A stretch of DNA of 64,000 nucleotides from Neonectria sp. B-13 (Eukaryota; Ascomycota; Sordariomycetes; Hypocreales; Nectriaceae): NCBI GenBank assembly GCA_002682825.1, contig NOKP01000033.1, positions 372,001 to 436,000 of the forward strand, given 5' to 3'. The translations under genes and the position numbers were made by a program. This document shows, piece after piece, positions 23,887 to 34,714 of this stretch (within the stretch, counting starts at the first letter, position 1; every line of letters begins with the position of its first letter). The notes beneath the pieces were generated by a model. That model was not told the origin of the DNA, searched no databases, and was given only the letters and a program-made list of their open reading frames with translations.

Positions 23887-24822
23887 CGTGACTTGAGACT
23901 GGCAAGGTTGGATGATGTTTGATTTGAATGATGGATGTTGCGAGGCCGATCTTTTAGAACGTGCTGAACTCTGCTCGGGATTATACCTTTTCAGGTTTGG
24001 TTCGCCTAACTGTGGCGTTACGAGTTTGAAAGCTTCGTAATACTCAGAAACCGGGGCTTTCCGTTATTCGAAGTTCTGTAGGCTAGAGCAAAGTAGTCGT
24101 GAAGAAGCAACCTCGAGAGTGATAAAGGGGTTCTCCGGAGTCGCACAAACATCTGCGAAAGGTGGCTACATTTAGTTCGCAAATATTGCAGTATATTGAA
24201 CTACTCTAATTAACTGAGAGCAATTTATTCAGCCAGTACAGGTAAAAGCCTAGAAAGTAAAATCCAGATTCGCTGCTTCGTTCCTAACATTTGAGCTGTA
24301 TTTTTGCTCGTCGCTGGGCTTCAGAGTTAATTACTACACTAAAACCCCAGTGCTACCAAGCCCGTCTCCATCGCTGAAACGCTGGCCACCCTGTGAATGG
24401 GTCTTTTGCGGAAATGAGCTACAAACCCAGAGTAAAGACTGACGTCAATTCACGATGTGAGCCGTCCAAGACATGACTCACAAGGCAAAGACATCAGGGT
24501 TCTTAAAATCAAATGAAACTTTGCTGTGAATTTCCAGACTTGCAGCGGACGCCGCGGACGCCTCTGGACCCGATTGAGGTAGTCGATCTACGGATAATAT
24601 ACTCTGAACTAATGATGAAAGAAAACAAAAGGAGCTCACTGTATATAAAAACGTGTGTTTCCACTAGCCTTGTTAGTCGAGAAAACCATCCTCTACAGCT
24701 TTGTTTTCTTGCTTCCGCAACTCTGCAGGTCCTATTCAAGTAGCCTGACCTCCGAAATTCTTCGTCAACCCAGCTATCCACTTCTACTTTCTTCAGTGCC
24801 AAAGACAAACGTAAAGAAGGAA
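23887..24822. other. Intergenic between GST relic and MFS relic
   Basis: Divergent promoter region of the two relics, about 0.9 kb. No coding or repeat feature is recognised. Confidence 0.45.
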
Positions 24823-26710
24823 ATGGAAAGATTACCCCCGGAAGTTGTGTGTACGGGAGAGAAAACGTCACTTCAGAGTGAAGACGAGGTTAAAGCCCCA
24901 GATTCTTCCAGCTCTCTCGGTAACGGACCTGGAATAATGTCGGACGGCAAACCCGGCAAAGAACAGGATGCAACGGACAATCCCGATATGTCTTCTCTGT
25001 CAGAAAGCCCCGTGTACCCAGAAGGTGCACGACTCATTGCCGTAGTCGCATCAGTTTTTCTCAGCACCTTCCTAGTAGCTCTTGATTCGGTAAGCCAGCT
25101 TCAACGACGCAGACCCGACAATTAACTGACACCTTCAAGACCATCGTTGCAACTGCCATTCCAAAAATCACGGACGAGTTTCGTGGCCTTGACCTGGTGT
25201 CCTGGTACGGGTCTGCCTTCTTCATGACCATCGGTGGATTCCAGTCTACTTGTAAGTTCGCAGTTCAGCCTGTGGCCAAGTCCTAGCCATGTGAGGCATT
25301 AACTGAATGTGTGTCTAGGGGGCAAGCATACAAATATTTCCCTCTCAAGAGCACATTCCTCTTATGCGTTCTAATCCTCGAAGTCGGATCTCTTGTCTGC
25401 GCTCTCGCACAAACTCAACAACCCTCATTGTTGGCAGCGCCTTGTCAGGCGTTGGTGCCGCGGGCATCAACTCCGGCGGGTTGACCATTATCGGGTATGC
25501 GGTGCCACCAGTAAAACGTCCAATGTTTACTGGTGTACTAAGTGTCAGCTACGGTATCTTGTCAGTCATCGGCCTTCTTATCGGTGGAGCGTTCGCGGAA
25601 AAGGTGTCGTGGCGGTGGTGTTTCTACATCAACCTCCCCATTGGCGGATTGGGTGCCCTCATTATATTGATCTTTTTTCACACACCGTCCCACGCCAAAC
25701 CACTGCGAAAGCCTCTCCTCGAGAAGCTGCTGAACATGGACATTGTTGGTACTGCAATGGTCATGGGCGCAATCATTTGTTACATCTTAGGGCTCCAGTA
25801 TGGCGGGCAAACAAAGCCGTAGAACAGCGGAGAGGCCATCAGCCTCCTTGTTAGCTTTAGTGTTATTTGCATTTCGTTTGTCCTATGAGAGTGGTACCAA
25901 GGAGAACGAGCCATGGTGCAGCCAAGTCTCATAACAGACCGCAACGTCTGGGTACCGGCCACATATGCATTCTTCTACTCCGGGGGTACTTCGTCCAGAC
26001 TTTTTACCTCCCCATCTATTTCCAGAGCATCGGCAACACGAGCCCCACGGAGTTCGGTGTGCGGAACCTTCCACTTATCATCGCCGTTACTGTCGCCACG
26101 ATCTTATCTGGAGGATTTATTACAGCAACCGGCATTGCGTTCCCCTTGTTAGTCTCAGGAGTAGCGATGGCGACTGTTGGATGCGGCCTGATCTACTCCT
26201 TGGATATCGGTACCGGTGCCGGCAAGTGGATTGGATATCAAATCTTTGCAGGAGTCGGATACGGCATCAGCTTCCAGGTGCCAATTATCATTGGGCAGGC
26301 AAAATTTGCAAACAGTGACCTGTCTTCGGTGACAGCTATTATTCTTTGTGAGTCAAATCACAGGCCCCCGTCCTTCCAATACCCATGCCTTTTCAGTTTT
26401 CCAGACAGTCGGAGGCGCATTTTCGGTTGCAGCATCCCAGTCTGCCTTTGTCAACAATATGCTTGGAGCTCTACCCTCCGTTGCTCCTAACATTAACCCC
26501 GCTCAGGTCATCGCTACTGGGGCGACGCAGATACGACAAGTATTCCCAGTGGAGGAAGTAACAAACATCCTGGTGGCTTATATGCGAGGCATTCATGCCT
26601 CCTTTGCAACTGCAATCGGGTTTACTGGCGCGGCGTTTATCCTTAGTTTAACCTGCAAGAGGAATAGACTGAACAGGGACTCTTTAAAAGCATCGAACAA
26701 CGTTACTTAG
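24823..26710 (+). pseudogene. MFS (DHA2-type) efflux transporter, disrupted
   Basis: The reading follows a 14-helix drug/toxin efflux MFS protein of fungal clusters: a charged N-terminus, [21 protein letters not shown] across intron 1 (25090-25139), [38 protein letters not shown] and late helices to 26710. Intron 2 starts at 25252 and an intron starts at 26350. The frame is broken in five places: a missing base near 25326, one in an A run near 25411, TAG near 25820 where Trp is expected, TGA near 25887, and a missing G in a run near 25982. The three deletions are in or next to homopolymers and could be sequencing errors; the two stops are less easily explained so. As given, it cannot make a transporter. 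Confidence 0.8.
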
Positions 26711-27987
26711 AGTTAGACTTAGCCGTAGGCTGTGTAGAAATTGTCATATGTTAAATATATTTGAACAATACGCAGCCAATTATCCAAGTGTCATAGTTTT
26801 GGCATGGCCTACTGTCCACATACACATCTGCGTATGTCTATTATGCTCGGTAGGCCACACGCAAAGGGCTCTGAAGTTAAAAATACATACAACTCTCTAG
26901 CCCTTGCCTTAATGTCACCAAGCTCTCGTGCATTCCGCATTGTTTTTTCGGTCTAGTCATTTCTCTTCTTCTTAGTCCTCGCGAAGGTTGGTGACACCAG
27001 TGTTCATATCCATATCCGTTTACGGTGTACTGGGGATGCTTGGCTCCTTTCATGTGAGTGGCGCTAAAAGGTGAAATCCAGGATGAAGATCTAGTCTAGG
27101 CCGCAAGGTAACAAAGGGACAGTTCCTCACTTCCGCACTGTTTAGAATGATTAAAGCATTTATTAAACCGGAGAGCTTTTGGTGAATAAATTAACTTATA
27201 CTTACCCTTATAACCTGTACGCTGGATGTAGATGTTAGCGCTGGCAATGAAGTGGACTTTGATTGATGGTTCACAGCTGGCATAAAGGTAGTGACTAAGC
27301 ATATAGATTGATGACTTGACTACTTTAGAGTTCGACGGGATGTACAAGAATACGAATGAACGCTAGACTTATTATCAGATCAGAAAATGAGGGTGGGTTG
27401 TCATTGTGTCGCGTGGGACTTGGTGGAATTTCAACTGCGGTTCCAAATCGACATTTCAGCACAGCAACAGTCAACCACAATAGTAATAGTAGCAGAAAAT
27501 ATCGACTTATCGTCGATATTTTTATCGATGGCTACCCTGAATTGACGGGAACTTCCGAACCCACTGTACCACACGGTGTAAGATTAATCTCTAGACCTGG
27601 AATCCTTAGACCTTTACTAGCTATAAATGCTCTCTTTAGTAACGCACCGGTAACTCGCCCGGCCTTCACTAGTACTACGGCTAGGCATAACACAACTTGA
27701 CTTTTATCACTCTTTATAAATACATAATTTTGCCACAGTCGGAATTATCGCAGTGACTTTACAGTTCTAAGTAATTAGCGCTGTTTAGAAGTACCGGACT
27801 TTTGCAAGGGCACTTTTTACCAGTCAGTGGACCTCCTGTGGGAACTTCCGCTGCCACGGGGGCCGGACTAGAGGCCTCCACAAGAACCTGGGTTCAGTGA
27901 ATATATCTGATGGTGTGCTTTTGCACTACGCCGAGGAGTGACACTGATCGTGACTCATGGAAATTACCACCTTAGCCAAGTTGTAGC
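26711..27987. other. Intergenic, no gene recognised
   Basis: About 1.3 kb. Short frames only. An 11-bp stem hairpin (AAAATATCGAC/GTCGATATTTT) lies at 27496-27522. A 114-codon frame at 27356-27700 lacks domain or codon support. Confidence 0.45.
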
Positions 27988-28833
27988 CTACTCCGAGTCA
28001 AGCTCTGGGTAGTGCCTCCAGATGCCTTTCCCATACTTCAGCCTTCGATCGCTCGCAAGATATTCCTTGATCCGTGGGCGCTCCTTGACAGCATCATACA
28101 GCTTGAACACGCCCTCATACTCTTTGCTCTCCTCCATCTTAGCCAGCGTTTTGGGGAAGGCAAATTTGAGGCCATCGATGCACTGCAGAATGATTAGCAA
28201 CACACCCTGGACAAGCATAGCTGACCTTACCTGGAATAAAACCAGATCAGCATACGAGAGTGAGCCGCCATACAACCATGGCCCCTCCCCACTGGCCTCG
28301 CCTTTGAGCACGCGCTCAAAGTAACCTATGAACTTGGGAAGTCGGCTGTTGATGTAGTTTTCCGCCCTCATCTTCGCCGCTTCCTTCTGATCCTCATAGT
28401 AAAAGTCCACAGAAATGGGGTGGTGCACATCATGAGCCTCGTTGCTCAGCCCATCCAACGCCGTAAGGGCAAGCTGATTGACGTGGAAGATGACATTGCT
28501 CTCATTGTCGTACTTCGGTGCAAGACCAAGACGGGTGGATAGGTACTGAAGAATGTTGGGCAATTGGTGGATTAGGAGATCGCCGTGCTTTAGGATGGGG
28601 GCTGCAAAGGGCGGAGGATTGGAGGTATCGCCCATGTTTGTTTTTGAGGTCTGGGCCATGACCAACTCGATACAATTATCCTCGGCCGCTGTATCTGTGT
28701 AAGAGGCACCAGCCTCTTCCAGCATAAGGCGGATGGCCTCACCGCGACCGGGGACGGTTGGCCAGTAGATGAGGTTGTAGGGGACGTCCTTGACCGTCTC
28801 AGTGCGTTTGACAGAGGGAGATGTAGAGCTCAT
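27988..28833 (-). CDS. Glutathione S-transferase
   Basis: Exons 28833-28231 and 28182-27988 are separated by a 48-bp GTAAGG...TGCAG intron that happens to be in frame. Spliced, the protein has 265 residues. The N-terminal thioredoxin-like domain (VPYNLIYWPTVPGRGEAIRLMLEEAG, APILKHGD, IHQLPNILQYLS) supplies the glutathione site with a Tyr near residue 20. The all-helical C-terminal domain includes WLYGGSLSYADLVLFQ, with the conserved Asp of the N-capping box. This resembles fungal sigma-like GSTs that conjugate electrophiles in the cytosol. A TATA-like TATTTAAAG lies about 100 bp upstream (near 28931). The intron is called because removing it restores the usual LVLFQCIDGLKFAFP spacing. It is an intact sister of the relic at 23465-23886. 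Confidence 0.85.
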   Translation of the reverse strand: MSSTSPSVKRTETVKDVPYNLIYWPTVPGRGEAIRLMLEEAGASYTDTAAEDNCIELVMAQTSKTNMGDTSNPPPFAAPILKHGDLLIHQLPNILQYLSTRLGLAPKYDNESNVIFHVNQLALTALDGLSNEAHDVHHPISVDFYYEDQKEAAKMRAENYINSRLPKFIGYFERVLKGEASGEGPWLYGGSLSYADLVLFQVRSAMLVQGVLLIILQCIDGLKFAFPKTLAKMEESKEYEGVFKLYDAVKERPRIKEYLASDRRLKYGKGIWRHYPELDSE

Positions 28834-29466
28834 CTTAATAGTCGCAGTATTTGACTTTTGTGTTCGATGTTAAGGTAATCCAAGAGACTACTTTGGAGAA
28901 GTTGATTTTGTCAGTGAAAACATCGAAGAGGTATTTAAAGGCTGGACAATGGCGGGCAGCTGATGCCGAGTGTGTGGTGTGGGTCGCTGGAGGCCGTGTC
29001 ATATGCCGGAACCTTACCTATTGTCAAACGATTGAGTCAGTCATTCGGATTCCCGGCTTTGTTGCTTCAACGCAGAAAGGGTGATTAGATACATCGAGGA
29101 ATCGACAGCTCCACGGCAGAAAAGTGCGGTAACCAATTGGAATCATTGCCACAAACCCGCAGCTCATGTAAGGTTACACATTTCAGTGCACCTGAGGAAG
29201 TCCTGGATCTACCGTATTAGGAAGGCGGTATAACTCTAAGGTATCTTTTCACATTTCTGCCTTGACGGTCTGGAAGCAGTGCGGGGCGCTGGCCAGCAGC
29301 AGATAAACTACCCTGCCCACGTACTGATCCCTGTCGTCGTCGCTTGTTCATATCGTCGCGTCTCACACGGGGTACCGACATCGGTAAATGTAATGAATGA
29401 TCTTTTCTATCTATGTATCCTACAGGACTATCACCGCGACCGGGCCAAATCGTCAGGGTCCCGTGA
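28834..29466. other. Intergenic
   Basis: GST promoter plus about 400 bp without a recognised feature. A possible GTAAATG...CCTACAG intron at about 29381-29426 may belong to the membrane-protein remnant downstream. Confidence 0.4.
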
Positions 29467-29697
29467 TCTACGCGGTCGTGCAACAGACACTGGCCCTCGT
29501 CTGCTCCTGCCGCCGAGCCCCGCGCGCGACCCCTGCCCGCTCGTTGCTTTTCCTCCTCCTCTTCCTCCTATTGCTTGTCCCGCCGACGACATCAAGCCGG
29601 CATCGGCGTCGGCGTGGGAATTGGGGGTATCTTGCTTGCCACCCTTGCAACGTGGTTTTTCCTCTGGAGGAGAAAGTCGAAAGATAGTTGGTTGTAG
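29467..29697 (+). pseudogene. Possible membrane-protein C-terminus remnant
   Basis: A frame without an ATG, opening after TGA at 29464-29466, encodes a Ser-rich stretch (SSSSSS) followed by a single convincing transmembrane segment (GIGVGVGIGGILLATLATW, then FFLWRRK) and stops at 29697. That layout is the usual C-terminus of fungal single-pass surface proteins with a Ser/Thr-rich ectodomain. No intact upstream exon could be joined, so it is either a relic or a gene with unrecognised splicing. It borders the AT-rich block that begins near 29990. Confidence 0.35.
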
Positions 29698-30142
29698 AGT
29701 GTCAAGGGCTAAGGTCCCTGTACGGAATAGCTACATTGCGAGACCTCGGGTGGACCCAATTTCCCTCGGTATTTCGACCCCTCAAGAGTCTCCCCTCTTA
29801 TGCACATCCAAAGAGGTTAGCTCAAGGTGCATTTGCCGGATCCTATCATATCTGCCGCAGGACCCGTTCTTCATAAAAGACCGGGTCTCACGCCCCAGTT
29901 GTACTCAATCAAGTCACCTAATGTATCCCTACTCAAGCGCCCCATAAGCTCTCATATAGAGTTTGGTTCTTCCCTTGGTATTCTATAGAAGCTAGAACTC
30001 CTGTTTATTAATAATTTCTTAGAGGTCTATTAATCCATTATTTCATATTATATTAAAGTTAAAATAAAGAGTTAATAATATTGCACTATATAAAAAGATA
30101 AGCTTAGGACTCTAAAGGGTCCTAATTAGGCTAGATTATATA

Positions 30143-30580
30143 ACTTAGCCTTAGTATTACAACCCGGGTTAGACTAGGCAGTTACAATCAGTAGAATCAT
30201 TTCAATACCTACTTTACCTCCCTATTATAGTATATAATACTTATACATTTAATAAGCTCTATTTAATACAGTTTAACAGTAGCTAGTTTATCAGCAGAAA
30301 GGGACAAGAAACAACACCCCAAATGGATAGCAGTCCCTTAATAAGGTACATAGAAATGTATTATATAAGTATTTCAGTTGGTTAGCCCTAAGCTGTATTA
30401 GATAGTATATATATAATTAGGCAATCTAGTTTAGCAGTAGAAAGAGACAAGAAACAATACTCTAAATGGATAATAGTCCCTTAATAAGATACTTAGAAAT
30501 GCATTATATAAGCATCTTAGTCAGTTAGCCTAAGGCTATACTAGATAGTATATATATAGTCTAGCAGTCTAATATTTAAT
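30143..30580 (+). repeat. LTR-like start followed by ~130-bp tandem units
   Basis: 30143-30290 is homologous to the inverse of 33950-34174 (GTAGAATCATTT, CTCTATTTAATACAG in both) and again to about 32675-32765. It is followed by two ~130-bp direct units starting CAGCAGAAAGGGACAAGAAAC (near 30292) and CAGTAGAAAGAGACAAGAAAC (near 30434). A third unit lies at about 32785-32925. Confidence 0.65.
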
Positions 30581-33330
30581 ACCTTCTAATTAGAAAGTAT
30601 CTTATAAGATTAATTATTAAATTAAAAGTAAGAAAGAATATTAGTAAAGCATTAAAAAAGCCTATAATTAACTTAATAATTAGTATTATAAAAGATAAAG
30701 GTTTAACCTAGAATTAAGTAAAGATTTAAATGTAATTATAGAATTCTTTCTTAGTAAATAAAAGTAAAAGCTTAAGCTTTAAGCTTAATAAGCTTATCTC
30801 TCTTATCTCTCTATAGTAAGAAGCTCTCTAGTCCTTATCTCTTAAGATAATAATTATAAAAAGAAAAAGACCCTCTCTCTCCTTCCCTACTTAACCTTTC
30901 TTATAGTAGCCCCCCTCCTATACCTAATTACACCCTTGCTAGCAACCAGCTAGCCTACTTAGCCTTTAGCCCTTACTATACTAGTGTTTAATATCTTCTA
31001 ATAGGGAAGTATCTTATAAGGTTAATTATTAAGTTAAAAGTAAGAAAGAATATTAGTAAGGTATTAAAAAGGCTTATAGTTAGCTTAGTAATTAGTATTA
31101 TAGAAGATAGAAGTTTAACCTAGAATTAAGTAAAGATTTAAATATAATAATAAAATTCTTTTAGTAAATAAAGGTAAAGGCTTAAGCTTTAAGCTTAATA
31201 AGCTTATCTCTTTTATCTTTCTATAGTAAAAAGCTCTTATCTTTTGATTTTCTCTTAAGATAATAATAAAAAGAAACAATACTTCTCCTTCTTCCCTTCT
31301 TAACCTTTCTTATAGCTATTCTTTTTTATATCTAATTATATTCTTATTAATAACTAGTTAGCCTACTTAGCTCTTAGCCCTTACTATACTAGTATATATA
31401 TATTAAATAAGTATTATTTAATATAATTTAATATTATTTAACTAAACTATTTTCCTATATATATATATATTTACTTTATTATTAAAACTACTATTTAAAC
31501 TACTATTTCTACTTATCTATAATTGCATTAAATAGTTATATATTTCCTTTGCTTAAGTTTAATAGGAGGATAGATCTTTAGATTTTAAACCTAATTATTA
31601 ACTTTTGCCCCTTCTAGCTTCTAACTCCCTCTACCAAATCCCTTTATACCTAGCAGCTTTATAGCCAATGTTAGAAATAACTGAATTCCCTTAGTTTCTA
31701 ATGTATTACTCCTTTAGCTATAGGTTAATTAGAATAATATTATCTATTAACTGTATAATTCATAAGGTATAAATAGGATTATATAGCTTCTTAAGGAACT
31801 CTTTCTTTATAGTAGTAATATTATTATTTCTTTCTAGCTTTAGAGCTAGCCTCTTTAGAAAGAGCTATTCTATTATAATCTATTAAGCTATTACTATATT
31901 AAGCTAGATTCTATTTTATAGTAGAATATTATAGTTAAAGACTATTAATTAGACTAATTTCTTAGGTTTAAAGTAGTTAATTATAAACTATTTTATATAC
32001 TTTAGACTAGACTTTTAAGCTATAATTTATAGTATAGAAATAAGGCTTAAATCTTTTTTTAATTTACTATATTAATTATATAAGAGCTTATATATATAGC
32101 TTAGTAAGAGCTTATTAAACTATAGTATAATTTAAATAAAAGTAATTATCTTATACAATTAATAGTATAATTATTATATTATATAAAAGGTTAAATAGAA
32201 TATAAAAAGATAATTTAGAAAGTTTAAAGTCTTATAAGTTAAGCTTTTATCTTAAGGGGTTTTAGCCTTTTTTAAGACTTAGCTTTTCTAAGATTTAGCT
32301 TTTCTAGCTAATTAGAGTAATAAAACTTATATCTTAAATTTATAGTAGAAACTTTTATTTTCTTAAGTTATTATTACTTTAAGCTTAAGTATTAAGCTTA
32401 TTATATTATTATTTTTTCTATTTTCTTTTATACTATTTAATCTTTAGCCCTTTCTCTAAGTATATACTACTAAGAACTATTATATCTAAATACTTTATAC
32501 TTTTTAATATAATAATAATATAATATAAACTTTTACTTAAAATACTTTCTTTTCTAGTAAAAATACTTATTCTTTTAACTTAGAGTTTTATTTATATTAA
32601 TAACTTATTTTAGCTTTTACTTTTCCTAATACTAAGTTTATTTATATATAATTTCTCTATTTATTACAGCTTAAATTAAAACTAAACAGTTATAACTAGT
32701 AAAATCATTTTAATATTTACCTTTTTCCTTCCTATTATAATATATAATACTTATACTTATTATTACTTTAAACTTAAGTATTTTAGCAGTAGAAAGAGAC
32801 AAGAAACAATACCTTAAATAAATAATAGTCCCTTAGTAAAATACTTAGAAATACATTATATAAGTATCTTAATTAATTAGCCTAAGATTATACTAAATAG
32901 TATATATATAGTCTAATAGTCTAATGTTTAATACTTTTTAATAGAAAAGTATCTTATAAGATTAATTATTAAGTTAAAAATAAGAAAGAATATTAGTAAG
33001 GTATTAAAAAAGCTTATAATTAGCTTAATAATTAGTATTATAAAAAATAGAAGTTTAACTTAGAATTAAGTAAAGATTTGAATATAATTATAGAATTCTT
33101 TCTTAGTAAATAAAGGTAAAAGCTTAAGCTTTAAGCTTAATAAGCTTATCTCTCTTATCTCTTTATAGTAAGAAGCTCTTTAGTCCTTATCTTTTAAAAT
33201 GATAATTAAAAGAAAAAGACCCTCTTTCTCCTTCCCTACTTAACCTTCCTTATAACAGCCCCCTCCTATACCCAATTACACTCTTACTAGCAACCAGCTA
33301 GCCCATTTAGCCTTTAGCTCTTACTATAGT
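30580..33330 (+). repeat. ~400-bp unit present three times
   Basis: Units at about 30580-30990, 30990-31390 and 32930-33330 share the same order of features: a TATCTTATAAG start, AAGCTTAAGCTTTAAGCTT, a pyrimidine-rich CTCTCCTTCCCTACTTAACC stretch, and CTAGCAACCAGCTAGCC-like ends. The first two are adjacent. The third is separated by a retroposon and the third LTR-like piece. They probably represent duplicated parts of one RIPed retroelement. No coding sequence was identified. Confidence 0.65.
31490..32490 (+). mobile_element. Retroposon copy, plus strand, 1001 bp
   Basis: This full-length copy of the ~1.1 kb family starts ATTAAAACTACTATTTAAAC and ends TATATCTAAA. The 8-bp string TACTTTAT is duplicated at 31482-31489 and 32491-32498. 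RIP may have eroded a longer duplication. It is inserted into the surrounding triplicated repeat. Confidence 0.7.
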
Positions 33331-33584
33331 ATTAAGCTTATTATACTATTGTTTTTTCTATTTTCTTTTATACTATTTAAACTTTAGCCCCTTCCCTAAG
33401 TATATATTACTAAGAACTATTATATCTAAATAATACTTATATATTAAATAAGCTCTATTTAATATTGTTTAATATTAATAAGTATATATATATTAAATAA
33501 ATACTATTTAATATAACTTAATACTATTTAATTATACTAGTCTTTTATATATATATATATTTACTTAGTATCTCTTTATAAGGA

Positions 33585-33760
33585 AACCTAATATATAATA
33601 ATTACTATATTATATATTAATTTCTTTATCTTAAGCCTAATTAGTTTTTAAAGTTTTTATTAACCTTTATATTTAACTTAAACCTATTTACCTTTTCTAT
33701 TCTAAGTTTTTCCTTAACTTTATATAATCCTTCCCTTGATTTCTAGATAGGCAATAGACT
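33585..33760 (-). repeat. Fragment of the unidentified ~1 kb repeat, copy C
   Basis: This is an inverted copy of the terminal ~180 bp of the repeat at 16300-17310 and 54078-55065 (AGGAAACCTAATATATAATAATTAC, reading through TAAGTTTTTCCTTAAC). It is heavily C-to-T mutated. Confidence 0.7.
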
Positions 33761-33949
33761 AGCTAACTATCTATATAATAGTTAGGTCTAACCTAAGAGT
33801 ATAGGGTAGATCTAAAGCATATAGTTTAATAATCAAGTGGATTAGGACATTATAGTAAGTAATATAGATTATAATAATAATATATAAAGGTAAGTTATTA
33901 TATAACTAAGTAGAAGTATTAATAGCTAAGGAGCTTAAGGCTCTTATCT

Positions 33950-34174
33950 AATGTACTAAATGAATATATATATATACATAAGACTAGTATAGTTGAATGA
34001 TATTAAGTTGTATTAAATAGTGCCTATTCAATGTACATATACTCATAGTGTTAAACTGTGTTGAATGGAGCCCATTTGATATATAGGTATTATATACTGT
34101 AATAGGAAGGAAAAAGTGGGTACTAAAATGATTCTACCAGTTGTGACCGCCTGGTCCCAACCCAGGCTGTGACA
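33950..34174 (-). mobile_element. LTR-like sequence
   Basis: On the minus strand the sequence begins TGTCACAGCCTGGGTTGGGA at 34174. This TG-starting end contains the mirrored GGTCACAAC a little inside. It is the least mutated copy of the repeat seen at 30143-30290 and about 32675-32765. A TGTCACAG terminus is common for fungal gypsy LTRs, hence the LTR-like label. The matching CA end and target duplication were not located. Confidence 0.45.
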
Positions 34175-34714
34175 ATTTAAGAGTATTATATATTAAAGCT
34201 CTTTATTATAAGCTTTAGTATTAATAAGCTATATTAAGTAAAGTATCTTAAATATATAGTTTAATTATCTAATTCCCTTAAAGTAAAAGCAATAAATACT
34301 AAAGACTTAATTAATAAGCTTTATATCTTTATTCTTAATATTATACTTTAAAGTCTTATAGATAATTATTTACTAAAGATATTAAGTATAGCTAAAGAAC
34401 TTCTTATTAACTATATTAATAATATACTTCTCCTTAGATAGTTATTAGGCTTATAGTTCAAAGGCTAATCTATAAATATCTTTTATTAAATCTATAAAAC
34501 CTATAGTATTTATATCTTAGATTGCTTAATTAACCTTATCTTATTCTAAGGTATTAATACTATACTGCTCTAGGTATATATAGAGAAGTCCAATGACCTA
34601 TGCATTAAAACTATAAAGTACTAGCTCTTCAAGAACCTAGAAAGCTGTATAGTCTACTGGAATATTCTTATGTCCCCAGAAGTTGATATTGTAATAGAGA
34701 GTTAAAGCGTCTTG
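34175..34714. other. RIPed AT-rich border of the DUF6589-like gene
   Basis: About 540 bp of AT-rich sequence. Near 34560-34700 the minus strand still reads YYNINFWGHKNIPVDYTAF in a shifted frame, a plausible continuation of the DUF6589-like protein. The pseudogene therefore probably extends into this block. Confidence 0.45.

Noticed and set aside
27496..27522. 11-bp stem hairpin as a terminator or regulatory element
   Set aside because: It does not follow a gene end and fungal transcription does not use such terminators. No second copy was seen.
27356..27700. 114-codon frame as a gene
   Set aside because: No domain, no splice pattern and no codon preference that would separate it from chance.
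29279..29947. 222-codon open frame on the plus strand
   Set aside because: Its composition is that of an off-frame reading of GC-rich DNA (Pro/Arg/Ser runs). A neighbouring frame contains the convincing transmembrane segment, so this one is treated as a shadow.
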